From assembly GCF_964355755.1 (NCBI RefSeq), contig NC_092674.1, positions 15,691,001-15,755,000 of the forward strand: 64,000 bases of DNA. The letters run 5' to 3'. Of this stretch, positions 11,061-24,950 are shown in pieces. Within the stretch, counting starts at the first letter, position 1. The number at the start of each line of letters is the position of its first letter. This DNA is from Antedon mediterranea (Eukaryota; Echinodermata; Crinoidea; Comatulida; Antedonidae). The notes beneath the pieces were generated by a model that had not been told where the DNA came from, searched no databases, and saw nothing but the letters and a program-made list of their open reading frames with translations. The position numbers and the translations under genes were made by a program.

Positions 11061-11417
11061 CCCCAATTCGACATTAATATTAGATAAGCCTATGCAGTTC
11101 ACGATAATCGTTAGTTTAATTAAGAACACTTGATATATAACTATTTATGGTTACATTATCTGTTTTGAAACTTTGTTGGTTTGTAACTATTTATTTTCCC
11201 TTAACAACTATTGGTATAGCATATTGACAGGCGTTGAACGCTTCATAATTATTTCGAAGCGTACGAAGAATAATATCAAACTCTAGATTAAACAAAATCA
11301 AGTAGTCTATTATAGAACTTAGGTATTTAAATAATTTTATTACTTTCTGTTAAACGATAATTATATTTCACTTACAATATGTATTAAATGCTATTTATTT
11401 ATAGATATTTTATTTAT

Positions 11418-12256
11418 TTACATGTCATATTGTTCTTTTCGAAGAAGTTTGGCGATAGAAAACCTTTGACATTTTAGACTCAATGATGAAGACGTAGTAT
11501 GTACAGCGTTTAATTGTTCTGTTTCAGTTTGTAAGCAATGCTGTTTTTCTTCGCCATTTCTATCGCTGCAATTCAAGTGGTTTATGGATTGGAGATCTAG
11601 CTCCGTGATATCGTATACAGGTATGCCACCCACTCGTTGTAAGTGTTGGATGTTACGTGGTACTTCGTTCCATTCACTATAATGATATATGGCAGATAGT
11701 ATTGCCAACCGTCTGTCAATCGATACCTATAACAAGAAAACAACATTATTTATTAATAACGATGATCATGTAAATAAATAATAAGGATAATCAATGGTAT
11801 TTCTGTTAAAATTACAAATGTAAGGAGCATTACTAGTAAAATGACAAAAGTATTGTAACCGAATAAGTAATGTAAGTAAGTTGCAGGCAGTGAGTTTTAT
11901 TTAAGAAAAGGTTATTACAAATAATGTGGTAGAAAGAAGTTTCGTATCGATCATTAAATTACCTGTAAAGGCCAACATTGTTATTGCAATGAATAAGTTG
12001 GTTTAATAATGTAAATCACATACCTGTGTCTGTCAACCTTTTCGATATACGGAGATTCATTGAAGATCTGTCGAACACATTCTCTGACATTCCTCATATT
12101 ATACTTCTCCGGACAAATTTTATCAATAATGTGCAGCACGTTTAGAGAACCGCTGGTAGTATCTGGACAACGGAGAAGAGCCGCCACAACAAGTTCTTGA
12201 AATGAGAGAGGCATCATCAATGTATCGGTGAGATCGGAGAACATCATGCAAGACAT
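11418..12256 (-). pseudogene. Repeat gene with 13-bp exon 2 deletion (S-to-N background)
   Basis: Same 13-bp deletion as the copy at 4,156, but here on the IFNESPY background (exon 1 12024-12256). The deletion therefore moved between monomer lineages by gene conversion or exchange, or recurred. Confidence 0.75.
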
Positions 12257-12740
12257 ATTTAGGTTATTCGTCGTTCGGATAATAGTCGAATGGTAGCTTT
12301 TCAGATAATTCAGTTGACTTTAATAGTTGAATGCCGTAGAAATCAAAGGCACACCATTTTATAAATGTCTTTGTCGGTTAGATATTAATGAAAGAACAAG
12401 AAAAACACAATAGAAACAATGGCTGCGTTGAGTAACGCGGGCGCAATCGCAACAATAAACAATTTTAAAACAATAGAAACGGTAAAGCAAAGAAAGCAGA
12501 TGACACTTTAATGATTTGTCGGTATGAAATTACAACTTCCAATACTATTAAAAACAACTAGCATTTAAATTTAGTTGATATGAAAATATGTTTGAGAATA
12601 GACTACAGTTAATGTAAGTTACAGAAGAGTATATTACTATTTACATTATGACACTGTAACTGAATATAAATACCAGAATGACACTTGTACAACGATACCA
12701 AGCCAATATGTCAGCTAAGAAGGTGGTATGGCGTTTAAGC

Positions 12741-12907
12741 ATACTTACCTGGCACAGGAGCGACTTTGATCAGGAAGGAATGTCCTCCCAAGATGAGGCC
12801 TCAGCATTGCACACACGGCTGCGGTTGACCCTTGCGATTCCCCCAAACGTGGGGAACTCGGGTGTATAATTTATGGTAGCGGGGGACTGCGTTCGCGCTA
12901 ACCCCCA
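12741..12907 (+). ncRNA. U1: U1 snRNA (copy 7)
   Basis: Identical to the reference. Confidence 0.96.
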
Positions 12908-13264
12908 CCCCAATTCGACATTAATATTAGATAAGCCTATGCAGTTCACGATAATCGTTAGTTTAATTAAGAACACTTGATATATAACTATTTATGGTTA
13001 CATTATCTGTTTTGAAACTTTGTTGGTTTGTAACTATTTATTTTCCCTTAACAACTATTGGTATAGCATATTGACAGGCGTTGAACGCTTCATAATTATT
13101 TCGAAGCGTACGAAGAATAATATCAAACTCTAGATTAAACAAAATCAAGTAGTCTATTATAGAACTTAGGTATTTAAATAATTTTATTACTTTCTGTTAA
13201 ACGATAATTATATTTCACTTACAATATGTATTAAATGCTATTTATTTATAGATATTTTATTTAT

Positions 13265-14116
13265 TTACATGTCATTTTGTTCTTTTCGAAGAAGTTTGGC
13301 GATAGAAAACCTTTGACATTTTAGACTCAATGATGAAGACGTAGTATGTACAGCGTTTAATTGTTCTGTTTCAGTTTGTAAGCAATGCTGTTTTTCTTCG
13401 CCATTTCTATCGCTGCAATTCAAGTGGTTTATGGATTGGAGATCTAGCTCCATCGGTGCATTGCGTGATATCGTATACAGGTATGCCACCCACTCGTTGT
13501 AAGTGTTGGATGTTACGTGGTACTTCGTTCCATTCACTATAATGATATATGGCAGATAGTATTGCCAACCGTCTGTCAATCGATACCTATAACAAGAAAA
13601 CAACATTATTTATTAATAACGATGATCATGTAAATAAATAATAAGGAAAATCAATGGTATTTCTGTTAAAATTACAAATGTAAGGAGCATTACTAGTAAA
13701 ATGACAAAAGTACTGTAACCGAATAAGAAATGTAAGTAAGTTGCAGGCAGTGAGTTTTATTTAAGAAAAGGTTATTACAAATAATGTGGTAGAAAGAAGT
13801 TTCGTATCGATCAGTAAATTACCTCTAAAGGCCAACATTGTTATTGCAATGAATAAGTTGGTTTAATAATGTAAATCACATACCTGTGTCTGTCAACCTT
13901 TTCGATATACGGAGATTCACTGAAGATCTGTCGAACACATTCTCTGACATTCCTCATATTATACTTCTCCGGAAAAATTTTATCAATAATGTGCAGCACG
14001 TTTAGAGAACCGCTGGTAGTATCTGGACAACGGAGAAGAGCCGCCACAACAAGTTCTTGAAATGAGAGAGGCATCATCAATGTATCGGTGAGATCGGAGA
14101 ACATCATGCAAGACAT
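13265..14116 (-). CDS. Two-exon repeat gene, 184 aa, C-to-F variant (copy 5)
   Basis: Exons 13884-14116 and 13265-13586. Cys-to-Phe in KIFPEK and Tyr-to-Asn near the C-terminus (EQNDM). An in-frame extension upstream of the ATG begins at a TTG and is not counted. Confidence 0.68.
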
Positions 14117-14600
14117 ATTTAGGTTATTCGTCGTTCGGATAATAGTCGAATGGTAGCTTTTCAAATAATTCAGTTGACTTTAATAGTTGAATGCCGTAGA
14201 AATCAAAGGCACACCATTTTATAAATGTCTTTGTCGGTTAGATATTAATGAAAGAACAAGAAAAACACAATAGAAACAATGGCTGCGTTGAGTAACGCGG
14301 GCGCAATCGCAACAATAAACAATTTTAAAACAATAGAAACGGTAAAGCAAAGAAAGCAGATGACACTTTAATGATTTGTCGGTATGAAATTACAACTTCC
14401 AATACTATTAAAAACAACTAGCATTTAAATTTAGTTGATATGAAAATATGTTTGAGAATAGACTACAGTTAATGTAAGTTACAGAAGAGTATATTACTAT
14501 TTACATTATGACACTGTAACTGAATATAAATACCAGAATGACACTTGTACAACGATACCAAGCCAATATGTCAGCTAAGAAGGTGGTATGGCGTTTAAGC

Positions 14601-14767
14601 ATACTTACCTGGCACAGGAGCGACTTTGATCAGGAAGGAATGTCCTCCCAAGATGAGGCCTCAGCATTGCACACACGGCTGCGGTTGACCCTTGCGATTC
14701 CCCCAAACGTGGGGAACTCGGGTGTATAATTTATGGTAGCGGGGGACTGCGTTCGCGCTAACCCCCA
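14601..14767 (+). ncRNA. U1: U1 snRNA (copy 8)
   Basis: Identical to the reference. Confidence 0.96.
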
Positions 14768-15033
14768 CCCCAATTCGACATTAATATTAGATAAGCCTAT
14801 GCAGTTCACGATAATCGTTAGTTTAATTAAGAACACTTGATATATAACTATTTATGGTTACATTATCTGTTTTGAAACTTTGTTGGTTTGTAACTATTTA
14901 TTTTCCCTTAACAACTATTGGTATAGCATATTGACAGGCGTTGAACGCTTCATAATTATTTCGAAGCGTACGAAGAATAATATCAAACTCTAGATTAAAC
15001 AAAATCAAGTAGTCTATTATAGAACTTACGTAT

Positions 15034-15813
15034 TTAAATAGTATGTACAGCGTTTAATTGTTCTGTTTCAGTTTGTAAGCAATGCTGTTTTTCTTCGCCA
15101 TTTCTATCGCGGCAATTCAAGTGGTTTATGGATTGGAGATCTAGCTCCATCGGTGCATTGCGTGATATCGTATACAGGTATGCCACCCACTCGTTGTAAG
15201 TGTTGGATGTTACGTGGTACTTCGTTCCATTCACTATAATGATATATGGCAGATAGTATTGCCAACCGTCTGTCAATCGATACCTATAACAAGAAAACAA
15301 CATTATTTATTAATAACGATGATCATGTAAATAAATAATAAGGATAATCAATGGTATTTCTGTTAAAATTACAAATGTAAGGAGCATTACTAGTAAAATG
15401 ACAAAAGTACTGTAACCGAATAAGAAATGTAAGTAAGTTGCAGGCAGTGAGTTTTATTTAAGAAAAGGTTATTACAAATAATGTGGTAGAAAGAAGTTTC
15501 GTATCGATCAGTAAATTACCTCTAAAGGCCAACATTGTTATTGCAATGAATAAGTTGGTTTAATAATGTAAATCACATACCTGTGTCTGTCAACCTTTTC
15601 GATATACGGAGATTCACTGAAGATCTGTCGAACACATTCTCTGACATTCCTCATATTATACTTCTCCGGACAAATTTTATCAATAATGTGCAGCACGTTT
15701 AGAGAACCGCTGGTAGTATCTGGACAACGGAGAAGAGCCGCCACAACAAGTTCTTGAAATGAGAGAGGCATCATCAATGTATCGGTGAGATCGGAGAACA
15801 TCATGCAAGACAT
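15034..15813 (-). pseudogene. Repeat gene truncated by 163-bp deletion (second case)
   Basis: Same deletion junction and NCRDRN change as the copy at 5,912; about 160 residues, no polyA signal at the normal place. Exon 1 15581-15813. Confidence 0.7.
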
Positions 15814-16297
15814 ATTTAGGTTATTCGTCGTTCGGATAATAGTCGAATGGTAGCTTTTCAGATAATTCAGTTGACTTTAATAGTTGAATGCCGTAGAAAT
15901 CAAAGGCACACCATTTTATAAATGTCTTTGTCGGTTAGATATTAATGAAAGAACAAGAAAAACACAATAGAAACAATGGCTGCGTTGAGTAACGCGGGCG
16001 CAAACGCAACAATAAACAATTTTAAAACAATAGAAACGGTAAAGCAAAGAAAGCAGATGACACTTTAATGATTTGTCGGTATGAAATTACAACTTCCAAT
16101 ACTATTAAAAACAACTAGCATTTAAATTTAGTTGATATGAAAATATGTTTGAGAATAGACTACAGTTAATGTAAGTTACAGAAGAGTATATTACTATTTA
16201 CATTATGACACTGTAACTGAATATAAATACCAGAATGACACTTGTACAACGATACCAAGCCAATATGTCAGCTAAGAAGGTGGTATGGCGTTTAAGC

Positions 16298-16464
16298 ATA
16301 CTTACCTGGCACAGGAGCGACTTTGATCAGGAAGGAATGTCCTCTCAAGATGAGGCCTCAGCATTGCACACACGGCTGCGGTTGACCCTTGCGATTCCCC
16401 CAAACGTGGGGAACTCGGGTGTATAATTTATGGTAGCGGGGGACTGCGTTCGCGCTAACCCCCA
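16298..16464 (+). ncRNA. U1: U1 snRNA variant C48U (copy 9)
   Basis: C48U only. In the left part of the array this variant repeatedly ends a 1,697-bp monomer, so the two markers travel together. Confidence 0.95.
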
Positions 16465-16821
16465 CCCCAATTCGACATTAATATTAGATAAGCCTATGCA
16501 GTTCACGATAATCGTTAGTTTAATTAAGAACACTTGATATATAACTATTTATGGTTACATTATCTGTTTTGAAACTTTGTTGGTTTGTAACTATTTATTT
16601 TCCCTTAACAACTATTGGTATAGCATATTGACAGGCGTTGAACGCTTCATAATTATTTCGAAGCGTACGAAGAATAATATCAAACTCTAGATTAAACAAA
16701 ATCAAGTAGTCTATTATAGAACTTAGGTATTTAAATAATTTTATTACTTTCTGTTAAACGATAATTATATTTCACTTACAATATGTATTAAATGCTATTT
16801 ATTTATAGATATTTTATTTAT

Positions 16822-17673
16822 TTACATGTCATATTGTTCTTTTCGAAGAAGTTTGGCGATAGAAAACCTTTGACATTTTAGACTCAATGATGAAGACGTA
16901 GTATGTACAGCGTTTAATTGTTCTGTTTCAGTTTGTAAGCAATGCTGTTTTTCTTCGCCATTTCTATCGCTGCAATTCAAGTGGTTTATGGATTGGAGAT
17001 CTAGCTCCATCGGTGCATTGCGTGATATCGTATACAGGTATGCCACCCACTCGTTGTAAGTGTTGGATGTTACGTGGTACTTCGTTCCATTCACTATAAT
17101 GATATATGGCAGATAGTATTGCCAACCGTCTGTCAATCGATACCTATAACAAGAAAACAACATTATTTATTAATAACGATGATCATGTAAATAAATAATA
17201 AGGATAATCAATGGTATTTCTGTTAAAATTACAAATGTAAGGAGCATTACTAGTAAAATGACAAAAGTATTGTAACCGAATAAGTAATGTAAGTAAGTTG
17301 CAGGCAGTGAGTTTTATTTAAGAAAAGGTTATTACAAATAATGTGGTAGAAAGAAGTTTCGTATCGATCATTAAATTACCTGTAAAGGCCAACATTGTTA
17401 TTGCAATGAATAAGTTGGTTTAATAATGTAAATCACATACCTGTGTCTGTCAACCTTTTCGATATACGGAGATTCATTGAAGATCTGTCGAACACATTCT
17501 CTGACATTCCTCATATTATACTTCTCCGGACAAATTTTATCAATAATGTGCAGCACGTTTAGAGAACCGCTGGTAGTATCTGGACAACGGAGAAGAGCCG
17601 CCACAACAAGTTCTTGAAATGAGAGAGGCATCATCAATGTATCGGTGAGATCGGAGAACATCATGCAAGACAT
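16822..17673 (-). CDS. Two-exon repeat gene, 184 aa, S-to-N variant (copy 6)
   Basis: Exons 17441-17673 and 16822-17143; IFNESPY, otherwise consensus. Confidence 0.68.
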
Positions 17674-18157
17674 ATTTAGGTTATTCGTCGTTCGGATAAT
17701 AGTCGAATGGTAGCTTTTCAGATAATTCAGTTGACTTTAATAGTTGAATGCCGTAGAAATCAAAGGCACACCATTTTATAAATGTCTTTGTCGGTTAGAT
17801 ATTAATGAAAGAACAAGAAAAACACAATAGAAACAATGGCTGCGTTGAGTAACGCGGGCGCAATCGCAACAATAAACAATTTTAAAACAATAGAAACGGT
17901 AAAGCAAAGAAAGCAGATGACACTTTAATGATTTGTCGGTATGAAATTACAACTTCCAATACTATTAAAAACAACTAGCATTTAAATTTAGTTGATATGA
18001 AAATATGTTTGAGAATAGACTACAGTTAATGTAAGTTACAGAAGAGTATATTACTATTTACATTATGACACTGTAACTGAATATAAATACCAGAATGACA
18101 CTTGTACAACGATACCAAGCCAATATGTCAGCTAAGAAGGTGGTATGGCGTTTAAGC

Positions 18158-18324
18158 ATACTTACCTGGCACAGGAGCGACTTTGATCAGGAAGGAATGT
18201 CCTCCCAAGATGAGGCCTCAGCATTGCACACACGGCTGCGGTTGACCCTTGCGATTCCCCCAAACGTGGGGAACTCGGGTGTATAATTTATGGTAGCGGG
18301 GGACTGCGTTCGCGCTAACCCCCA
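18158..18324 (+). ncRNA. U1: U1 snRNA (copy 10)
   Basis: Identical to the reference. Confidence 0.96.
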
Positions 18325-18681
18325 CCCCAATTCGACATTAATATTAGATAAGCCTATGCAGTTCACGATAATCGTTAGTTTAATTAAGAACACTTGATAT
18401 ATAACTATTTATGGTTACATTATCTGTTTTGAAACTTTGTTGGTTTGTAACTATTTATTTTCCCTTAACAACTATTGGTATAGCATATTGACAGGCGTTG
18501 AACGCTTCATAATTATTTCGAAGCGTACGAAGAATAATATCAAACTCTAGATTAAACAAAATCAAGTAGTCTATTATAGAACTTAGGTATTTAAATAATT
18601 TTATTACTTTCTGTTAAACGATAATTATATTTCACTTACAATATGTATTAAATGCTATTTATTTATAGATATTTTATTTAT

Positions 18682-19533
18682 TTACATGTCATATTGTTCT
18701 TTTCGAAGAAGTTTGGCGATAGAAAACCTTTGACATTTTAGACTCAATGATGAAGACGTAGTATGTACAGCGTTTAATTGTTCTGTTTCAGTTTGTAAGC
18801 AATGCTGTTTTTCTTCGCCATTTCTATCGCTGCAATTCAAGTGGTTTATGGATTGGAGATCTAGCTCCATCGGTGCATTGCGTGATATCGTATACAGGTA
18901 TGCCACCCACTCGTTGTAAGTGTTGGATGTTACGTGGTACTTCGTTCCATTCACTATAATGATATATGGCAGATAGTATTGCCAACCGTCTGTCAATCGA
19001 TACCTATAACAAGAAAACAACATTATTTATTAATAACGATGATCATGTAAATAAATAATAAGGATAATCAATGGTATTTTTGTTAAAATTACGAATGTAA
19101 GGAGCATTACTAGTAAAATGACAAAAGTACTGTAACCGAATAAGTAATGTAAGTAAGTTGCAGGCAGTGAGTTTTATTTAAGAAAAGGTTATTACAAATA
19201 ATGTGGTAGAAAGAAGTTTCGTATCGATCAGTAAATTACCTCTAAAGGCCAACATTGTTATTGCAATGAATAAGTTGGTTTAATAATGTAAATCACATAC
19301 CTGTGTCTGTCAACCTTTTCGATATACGGAGATTCACTGAAGATCTGTCGAACACATTCTCTGACATTCCTCATATTATACTTCTCCGGACAAATTTTAT
19401 CAATAATGTGCAGCACGTTTAGAGAACCGCTGGTAGTATCTGGACAACGGAGAAGAGCCGCCACAACAAGTTCTTGAAATGAGAGAGGCATCATCAATGT
19501 ATCGGTGAGATCGGAGAACATCATGCAAGACAT
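18682..19533 (-). CDS. Two-exon repeat gene, 184 aa (copy 7)
   Basis: Exons 19301-19533 and 18682-19003; consensus protein, one private intron base (ACGAATG in + sense near 19,091). Confidence 0.7.
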
Positions 19534-20017
19534 ATTTAGGTTATTCGTCGTTCGGATAATAGTCGAATGGTAGCTTTTCAGATAATTCAGTTGACTTTAA
19601 TAGTTGAATGCCGTAGAAATCAAAGGCACACCATTTTATAAATGTCTTTGTCGGTTAGATATTAATGAAAGAACAAGAAAAACACAATAGAAACAATGGC
19701 TGCGTTGAGTAACGCGGGCGCAATCGCAACAATAAACAATTTTAAAACAATAGAAACGGTAAAGCAAAGAAAGCAGATGACACTTTAATGATTTGTCGGT
19801 ATGAAATTACAACTTCCAATACTATTAAAAACAACTAGCATTTAAATTTAGTTGATATGAAAATATGTTTGAGAATAGACTACAGTTAATGTAAGTTACA
19901 GAAGAGTATATTACTATTTACATTATGACACTGTAACTGAATATAAATACCAGAATGACACTTGTACAACGATACCAAGCCAATATGTCAGCTAAGAAGG
20001 TGGTATGGCGTTTAAGC

Positions 20018-20184
20018 ATACTTACCTGGCACAGGAGCGATTTTGATCAGGAAGGAATGTCCTCCCAAGATGAGGCCTCAGCATTGCACACACGGCTGCG
20101 GTTGACCCTTGCGATTCCCCCAAACGTGGGGAACTCGGGTGTATAATTTATGGTAGCGGGGGACTGCGTTCGCGCTAACCCCCA
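20018..20184 (+). ncRNA. U1: U1 snRNA variant C24U (copy 11)
   Basis: One change, C24U, on the 5' side of stem 1 just before the U1-70K loop; it may weaken a G-C pair to G-U. Confidence 0.94.
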
Positions 20185-20541
20185 CCCCAATTCGACATTA
20201 ATATTAGATAAGCCTATGCAGTTCACGATAATCGTTAGTTTAATTAAGAACACTTGATATATAACTATTTATGGTTACATTATCTGTTTTGAAACTTTGT
20301 TGGTTTGTAACTATTTATTTTCCCTTAACAACTATTGGTATAGCATATTGACAGGCGTTGAACGCTTCATAATTATTTCGAAGCGTACGAAGAATAATAT
20401 CAAACTCTAGATTAAACAAAATCAAGTAGTCTATTATAGAACTTAGGTATTTAAATAATTTTATTACTTTCTGTTAAACGATAATTATATTTCACTTACA
20501 ATATGTATTAAATGCTATTTATTTATAGATATTTTATTTAT

Positions 20542-21393
20542 TTACATGTCATATTGTTCTTTTCGAAGAAGTTTGGCGATAGAAAACCTTTGACATTTTA
20601 GACTCAATGATGAAGACGTAGTATGTACAGCGTTTAATTGTTCTGTTTCAGTTTGTAAGCAATGCTGTTTTTCTTCGCCATTTCTATCGCTGCAATTCAA
20701 GTGGTTTATGGATTGGAGATCTAGCTCCATCGGTGCATTGCGTGATATCGTATACAGGTATGCCACCCACTCGTTGTAAGTGTTGGATGTTACGTGGTAC
20801 TTCGTTCCATTCACTATAATGATATATGGCAGATAGTATTGCCAACCGTCTGTCAATCGATACCTATAACAAGAAAACAACATTATTTATTAATAACGAT
20901 GATCATGTAAATAAATAATAAGGAAAATCAATGGTATTTCTGTTAAAATTACAAATGTAAGGAGCATTACTAGTAAAATGACAAAAGTACTGTAACCGAA
21001 TAAGAAATGTAAGTAAGTTGCAGGCAGTGAGTTTTATTTAAGAAAAGGTTATTACAAATAATGTGGTAGAAAGAAGTTTCGTATCGATCAGTAAATTACC
21101 TCTAAAGGCCAACATTGTTATTGCAATGAATAAGTTGGTTTAATAATGTAAATCACATACCTGTGTCTGTCAACCTTTTCGATATACGGAGATTCACTGA
21201 AGATCTGTCGAACACATTCTCTGACATTCCTCATATTATACTTCTCCGGAAAAATTTTATCAATAATGTGCAGCACGTTTAGAGAACCGCTGGTAGTATC
21301 TGGACAACGGAGAAGAGCCGCCACAACAAGTTCTTGAAATGAGAGAGGCATCATCAATGTATCGGTGAGATCGGAGAACATCATGCAAGACAT
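20542..21393 (-). CDS. Two-exon repeat gene, 184 aa, C-to-F variant (copy 8)
   Basis: Exons 21161-21393 and 20542-20863. KIFPEK as in the copy at 13,265, but with the usual EQYDM end. Confidence 0.68.
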
Positions 21394-21877
21394 ATTTAGG
21401 TTATTCGTCGTTCGGATAATAGTCGAATGGTAGCTTTTCAAATAATTCAGTTGACTTTAATAGTTGAATGCCGTAGAAATCAAAGGCACACCATTTTATA
21501 AATGTCTTTGTCGGTTAGATATTAATGAAAGAACAAGAAAAACACAATAGAAACAATGGCTGCGTTGAGTAACGCGGGCGCAATCGCAACAATAAACAAT
21601 TTTAAAACAATAGAAACGGTAAAGCAAAGAAAGCAGATGACACTTTAATGATTTGTCGGTATGAAATTACAACTTCCAATACTATTAAAAACAACTAGCA
21701 TTTAAATTTAGTTGATATGAAAATATGTTTGAGAATAGACTACAGTTAATGTAAGTTACAGAAGAGTATATTACTATTTACATTATGACACTGTAACTGA
21801 ATATAAATACCAGAATGACACTTGTACAACGATACCAAGCCAATATGTCAGCTAAGAAGGTGGTATGGCGTTTAAGC

Positions 21878-22044
21878 ATACTTACCTGGCACAGGAGCGA
21901 CTTTGATCAGGAAGGAATGTCCTCCCAAGATGAGGCCTCAGCATTGCACACACGGCTGCGGTTGACCCTTGCGATTCCCCCAAACGTGGGGAACTCGGGT
22001 GTATAATTTATGGTAGCGGGGGACTGCGTTCGCGCTAACCCCCA
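21878..22044 (+). ncRNA. U1: U1 snRNA (copy 12)
   Basis: Identical to the reference. Confidence 0.96.
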
Positions 22045-22310
22045 CCCCAATTCGACATTAATATTAGATAAGCCTATGCAGTTCACGATAATCGTTAGTT
22101 TAATTAAGAACACTTGATATATAACTATTTATGGTTACATTATCTGTTTTGAAACTTTGTTGGTTTGTAACTATTTATTTTCCCTTAACAACTATTGGTA
22201 TAGCATATTGACAGGCGTTGAACGCTTCATAATTATTTCGAAGCGTACGAAGAATAATATCAAACTCTAGATTAAACAAAATCAAGTAGTCTATTATAGA
22301 ACTTACGTAT

Positions 22311-23090
22311 TTAAATAGTATGTACAGCGTTTAATTGTTCTGTTTCAGTTTGTAAGCAATGCTGTTTTTCTTCGCCATTTCTATCGCGGCAATTCAAGTG
22401 GTTTATGGATTGGAGATCTAGCTCCATCGGTGCATTGCGTGATATCGTATACAGGTATGCCACCCACTCGTTGTAAGTGTTGGATGTTACGTGGTACTTC
22501 GTTCCATTCACTATAATGATATATGGCAGATAGTATTGCCAACCGTCTGTCAATCGATACCTATAACAAGAAAACAACATTATTTATTAATAACGATGAT
22601 CATGTAAATAAATAATAAGGATAATCAATGGTATTTCTGTTAAAATTACAAATGTAAGGAGCATTACTAGTAAAATGACAAAAGTACTGTAACCGAATAA
22701 GAAATGTAAGTAAGTTGCAGGCAGTGAGTTTTATTTAAGAAAAGGTTATTACAAATAATGTGGTAGAAAGAAGTTTCGTATCGATCAGTAAATTACCTCT
22801 AAAGGCCAACATTGTTATTGCAATGAATAAGTTGGTTTAATAATGTAAATCACATACCTGTGTCTGTCAACCTTTTCGATATACGGAGATTCACTGAAGA
22901 TCTGTCGAACACATTCTCTGACATTCCTCATATTATACTTCTCCGGACAAATTTTATCAATAATGTGCAGCACGTTTAGAGAACCGCTGGTAGTATCTGG
23001 ACAACGGAGAAGAGCCGCCACAACAAGTTCTTGAAATGAGAGAGGCATCATCAATGTATCGGTGAGATCGGAGAACATCATGCAAGACAT
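22311..23090 (-). pseudogene. Repeat gene truncated by 163-bp deletion (third case)
   Basis: Same deletion and NCRDRN change; counterpart of the copy at 15,034 in the duplicated block. Exon 1 22858-23090. Confidence 0.7.
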
Positions 23091-23574
23091 ATTTAGGTTA
23101 TTCGTCGTTCGGATAATAGTCGAATGGTAGCTTTTCAGATAATTCAGTTGACTTTAATAGTTGAATGCCGTAGAAATCAAAGGCACACCATTTTATAAAT
23201 GTCTTTGTCGGTTAGATATTAATGAAAGAACAAGAAAAACACAATAGAAACAATGGCTGCGTTGAGTAACGCGGGCGCAAACGCAACAATAAACAATTTT
23301 AAAACAATAGAAACGGTAAAGCAAAGAAAGCAGATGACACTTTAATGATTTGTCGGTATGAAATTACAACTTCCAATACTATTAAAAACAACTAGCATTT
23401 AAATTTAGTTGATATGAAAATATGTTTGAGAATAGACTACAGTTAATGTAAGTTACAGAAGAGTATATTACTATTTACATTATGACACTGTAACTGAATA
23501 TAAATACCAGAATGACACTTGTACAACGATACCAAGCCAATATGTCAGCTAAGAAGGTGGTATGGCGTTTAAGC

Positions 23575-23741
23575 ATACTTACCTGGCACAGGAGCGACTT
23601 TGATCAGGAAGGAATGTCCTCTCAAGATGAGGCCTCAGCATTGCACACACGGCTGCGGTTGACCCTTGCGATTCCCCCAAACGTGGGGAACTCGGGTGTA
23701 TAATTTATGGTAGCGGGGGACTGCGTTCGCGCTAACCCCCA
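23575..23741 (+). ncRNA. U1: U1 snRNA variant C48U (copy 13)
   Basis: C48U only; block counterpart of copy 9. Confidence 0.95.
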
Positions 23742-24098
23742 CCCCAATTCGACATTAATATTAGATAAGCCTATGCAGTTCACGATAATCGTTAGTTTAA
23801 TTAAGAACACTTGATATATAACTATTTATGGTTACATTATCTGTTTTGAAACTTTGTTGGTTTGTAACTATTTATTTTCCCTTAACAACTATTGGTATAG
23901 CATATTGACAGGCGTTGAACGCTTCATAATTATTTCGAAGCGTACGAAGAATAATATCAAACTCTAGATTAAACAAAATCAAGTAGTCTATTATAGAACT
24001 TAGGTATTTAAATAATTTTATTACTTTCTGTTAAACGATAATTATATTTCACTTACAATATGTATTAAATGCTATTTATTTATAGATATTTTATTTAT

Positions 24099-24950
24099 TT
24101 ACATGTCATATTGTTCTTTTCGAAGAAGTTTGGCGATAGAAAACCTTTGACATTTTAGACTCAATGATGAAGACGTAGTATGTACAGCGTTTAATTGTTC
24201 TGTTTCAGTTTGTAAGCAATGCTGTTTTTCTTCGCCATTTCTATCGCTGCAATTCAAGTGGTTTATGGATTGGAGATCTAGCTCCATCGGTGCATTGCGT
24301 GATATCGTATACAGGTATGCCACCCACTCGTTGTAAGTGTTGGATGTTACGTGGTACTTCGTTCCATTCACTATAATGATATATGGCAGATAGTATTGCC
24401 AACCGTCTGTCAATCGATACCTATAACAAGAAAACAACATTATTTATTAATAACGATGATCATGTAAATAAATAATAAGGATAATCAATGGTATTTCTGT
24501 TAAAATTACAAATGTAAGGAGCATTACTAGTAAAATGACAAAAGTATTGTAACCGAATAAGTAATGTAAGTAAGTTGCAGGCAGTGAGTTTTATTTAAGA
24601 AAAGGTTATTACAAATAATGTGGTAGAAAGAAGTTTCGTATCGATCATTAAATTACCTGTAAAGGCCAACATTGTTATTGCAATGAATAAGTTGGTTTAA
24701 TAATGTAAATCACATACCTGTGTCTGTCAACCTTTTCGATATACGGAGATTCATTGAAGATCTGTCGAACACATTCTCTGACATTCCTCATATTATACTT
24801 CTCCGGACAAATTTTATCAATAATGTGCAGCACGTTTAGAGAACCGCTGGTAGTATCTGGACAACGGAGAAGAGCCGCCACAACAAGTTCTTGAAATGAG
24901 AGAGGCATCATCAATGTATCGGTGAGATCGGAGAACATCATGCAAGACAT
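24099..24950 (-). CDS. Two-exon repeat gene, 184 aa, S-to-N variant (copy 9)
   Basis: Exons 24718-24950 and 24099-24420; IFNESPY. Confidence 0.68.

Larger units (their letters stand above)
12678..18094. repeat. Higher-order block, first copy (three monomers)
   Basis: Three successive monomers (1,860, 1,697 and 1,860 bp) carry private markers found again in the same order at 19,955-25,371, an offset of 7,277 bp. Markers: AAGGAAAATC at about 13,646, CCGGAAAAAT at about 13,971 and TCAAATAATT at 14,161 in the first; the 163-bp deletion with GCGGCAATTC in the second; IFNESP with GTATTGTAACC in the third. Confidence 0.8.

Noticed and set aside
13841-14164. N-terminal extension of the repeat protein in three monomers (13.8, 21.1 and 28.4 kb)
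   Set aside because: The apparent start is TTG, made by one substitution; the first ATG is unchanged.
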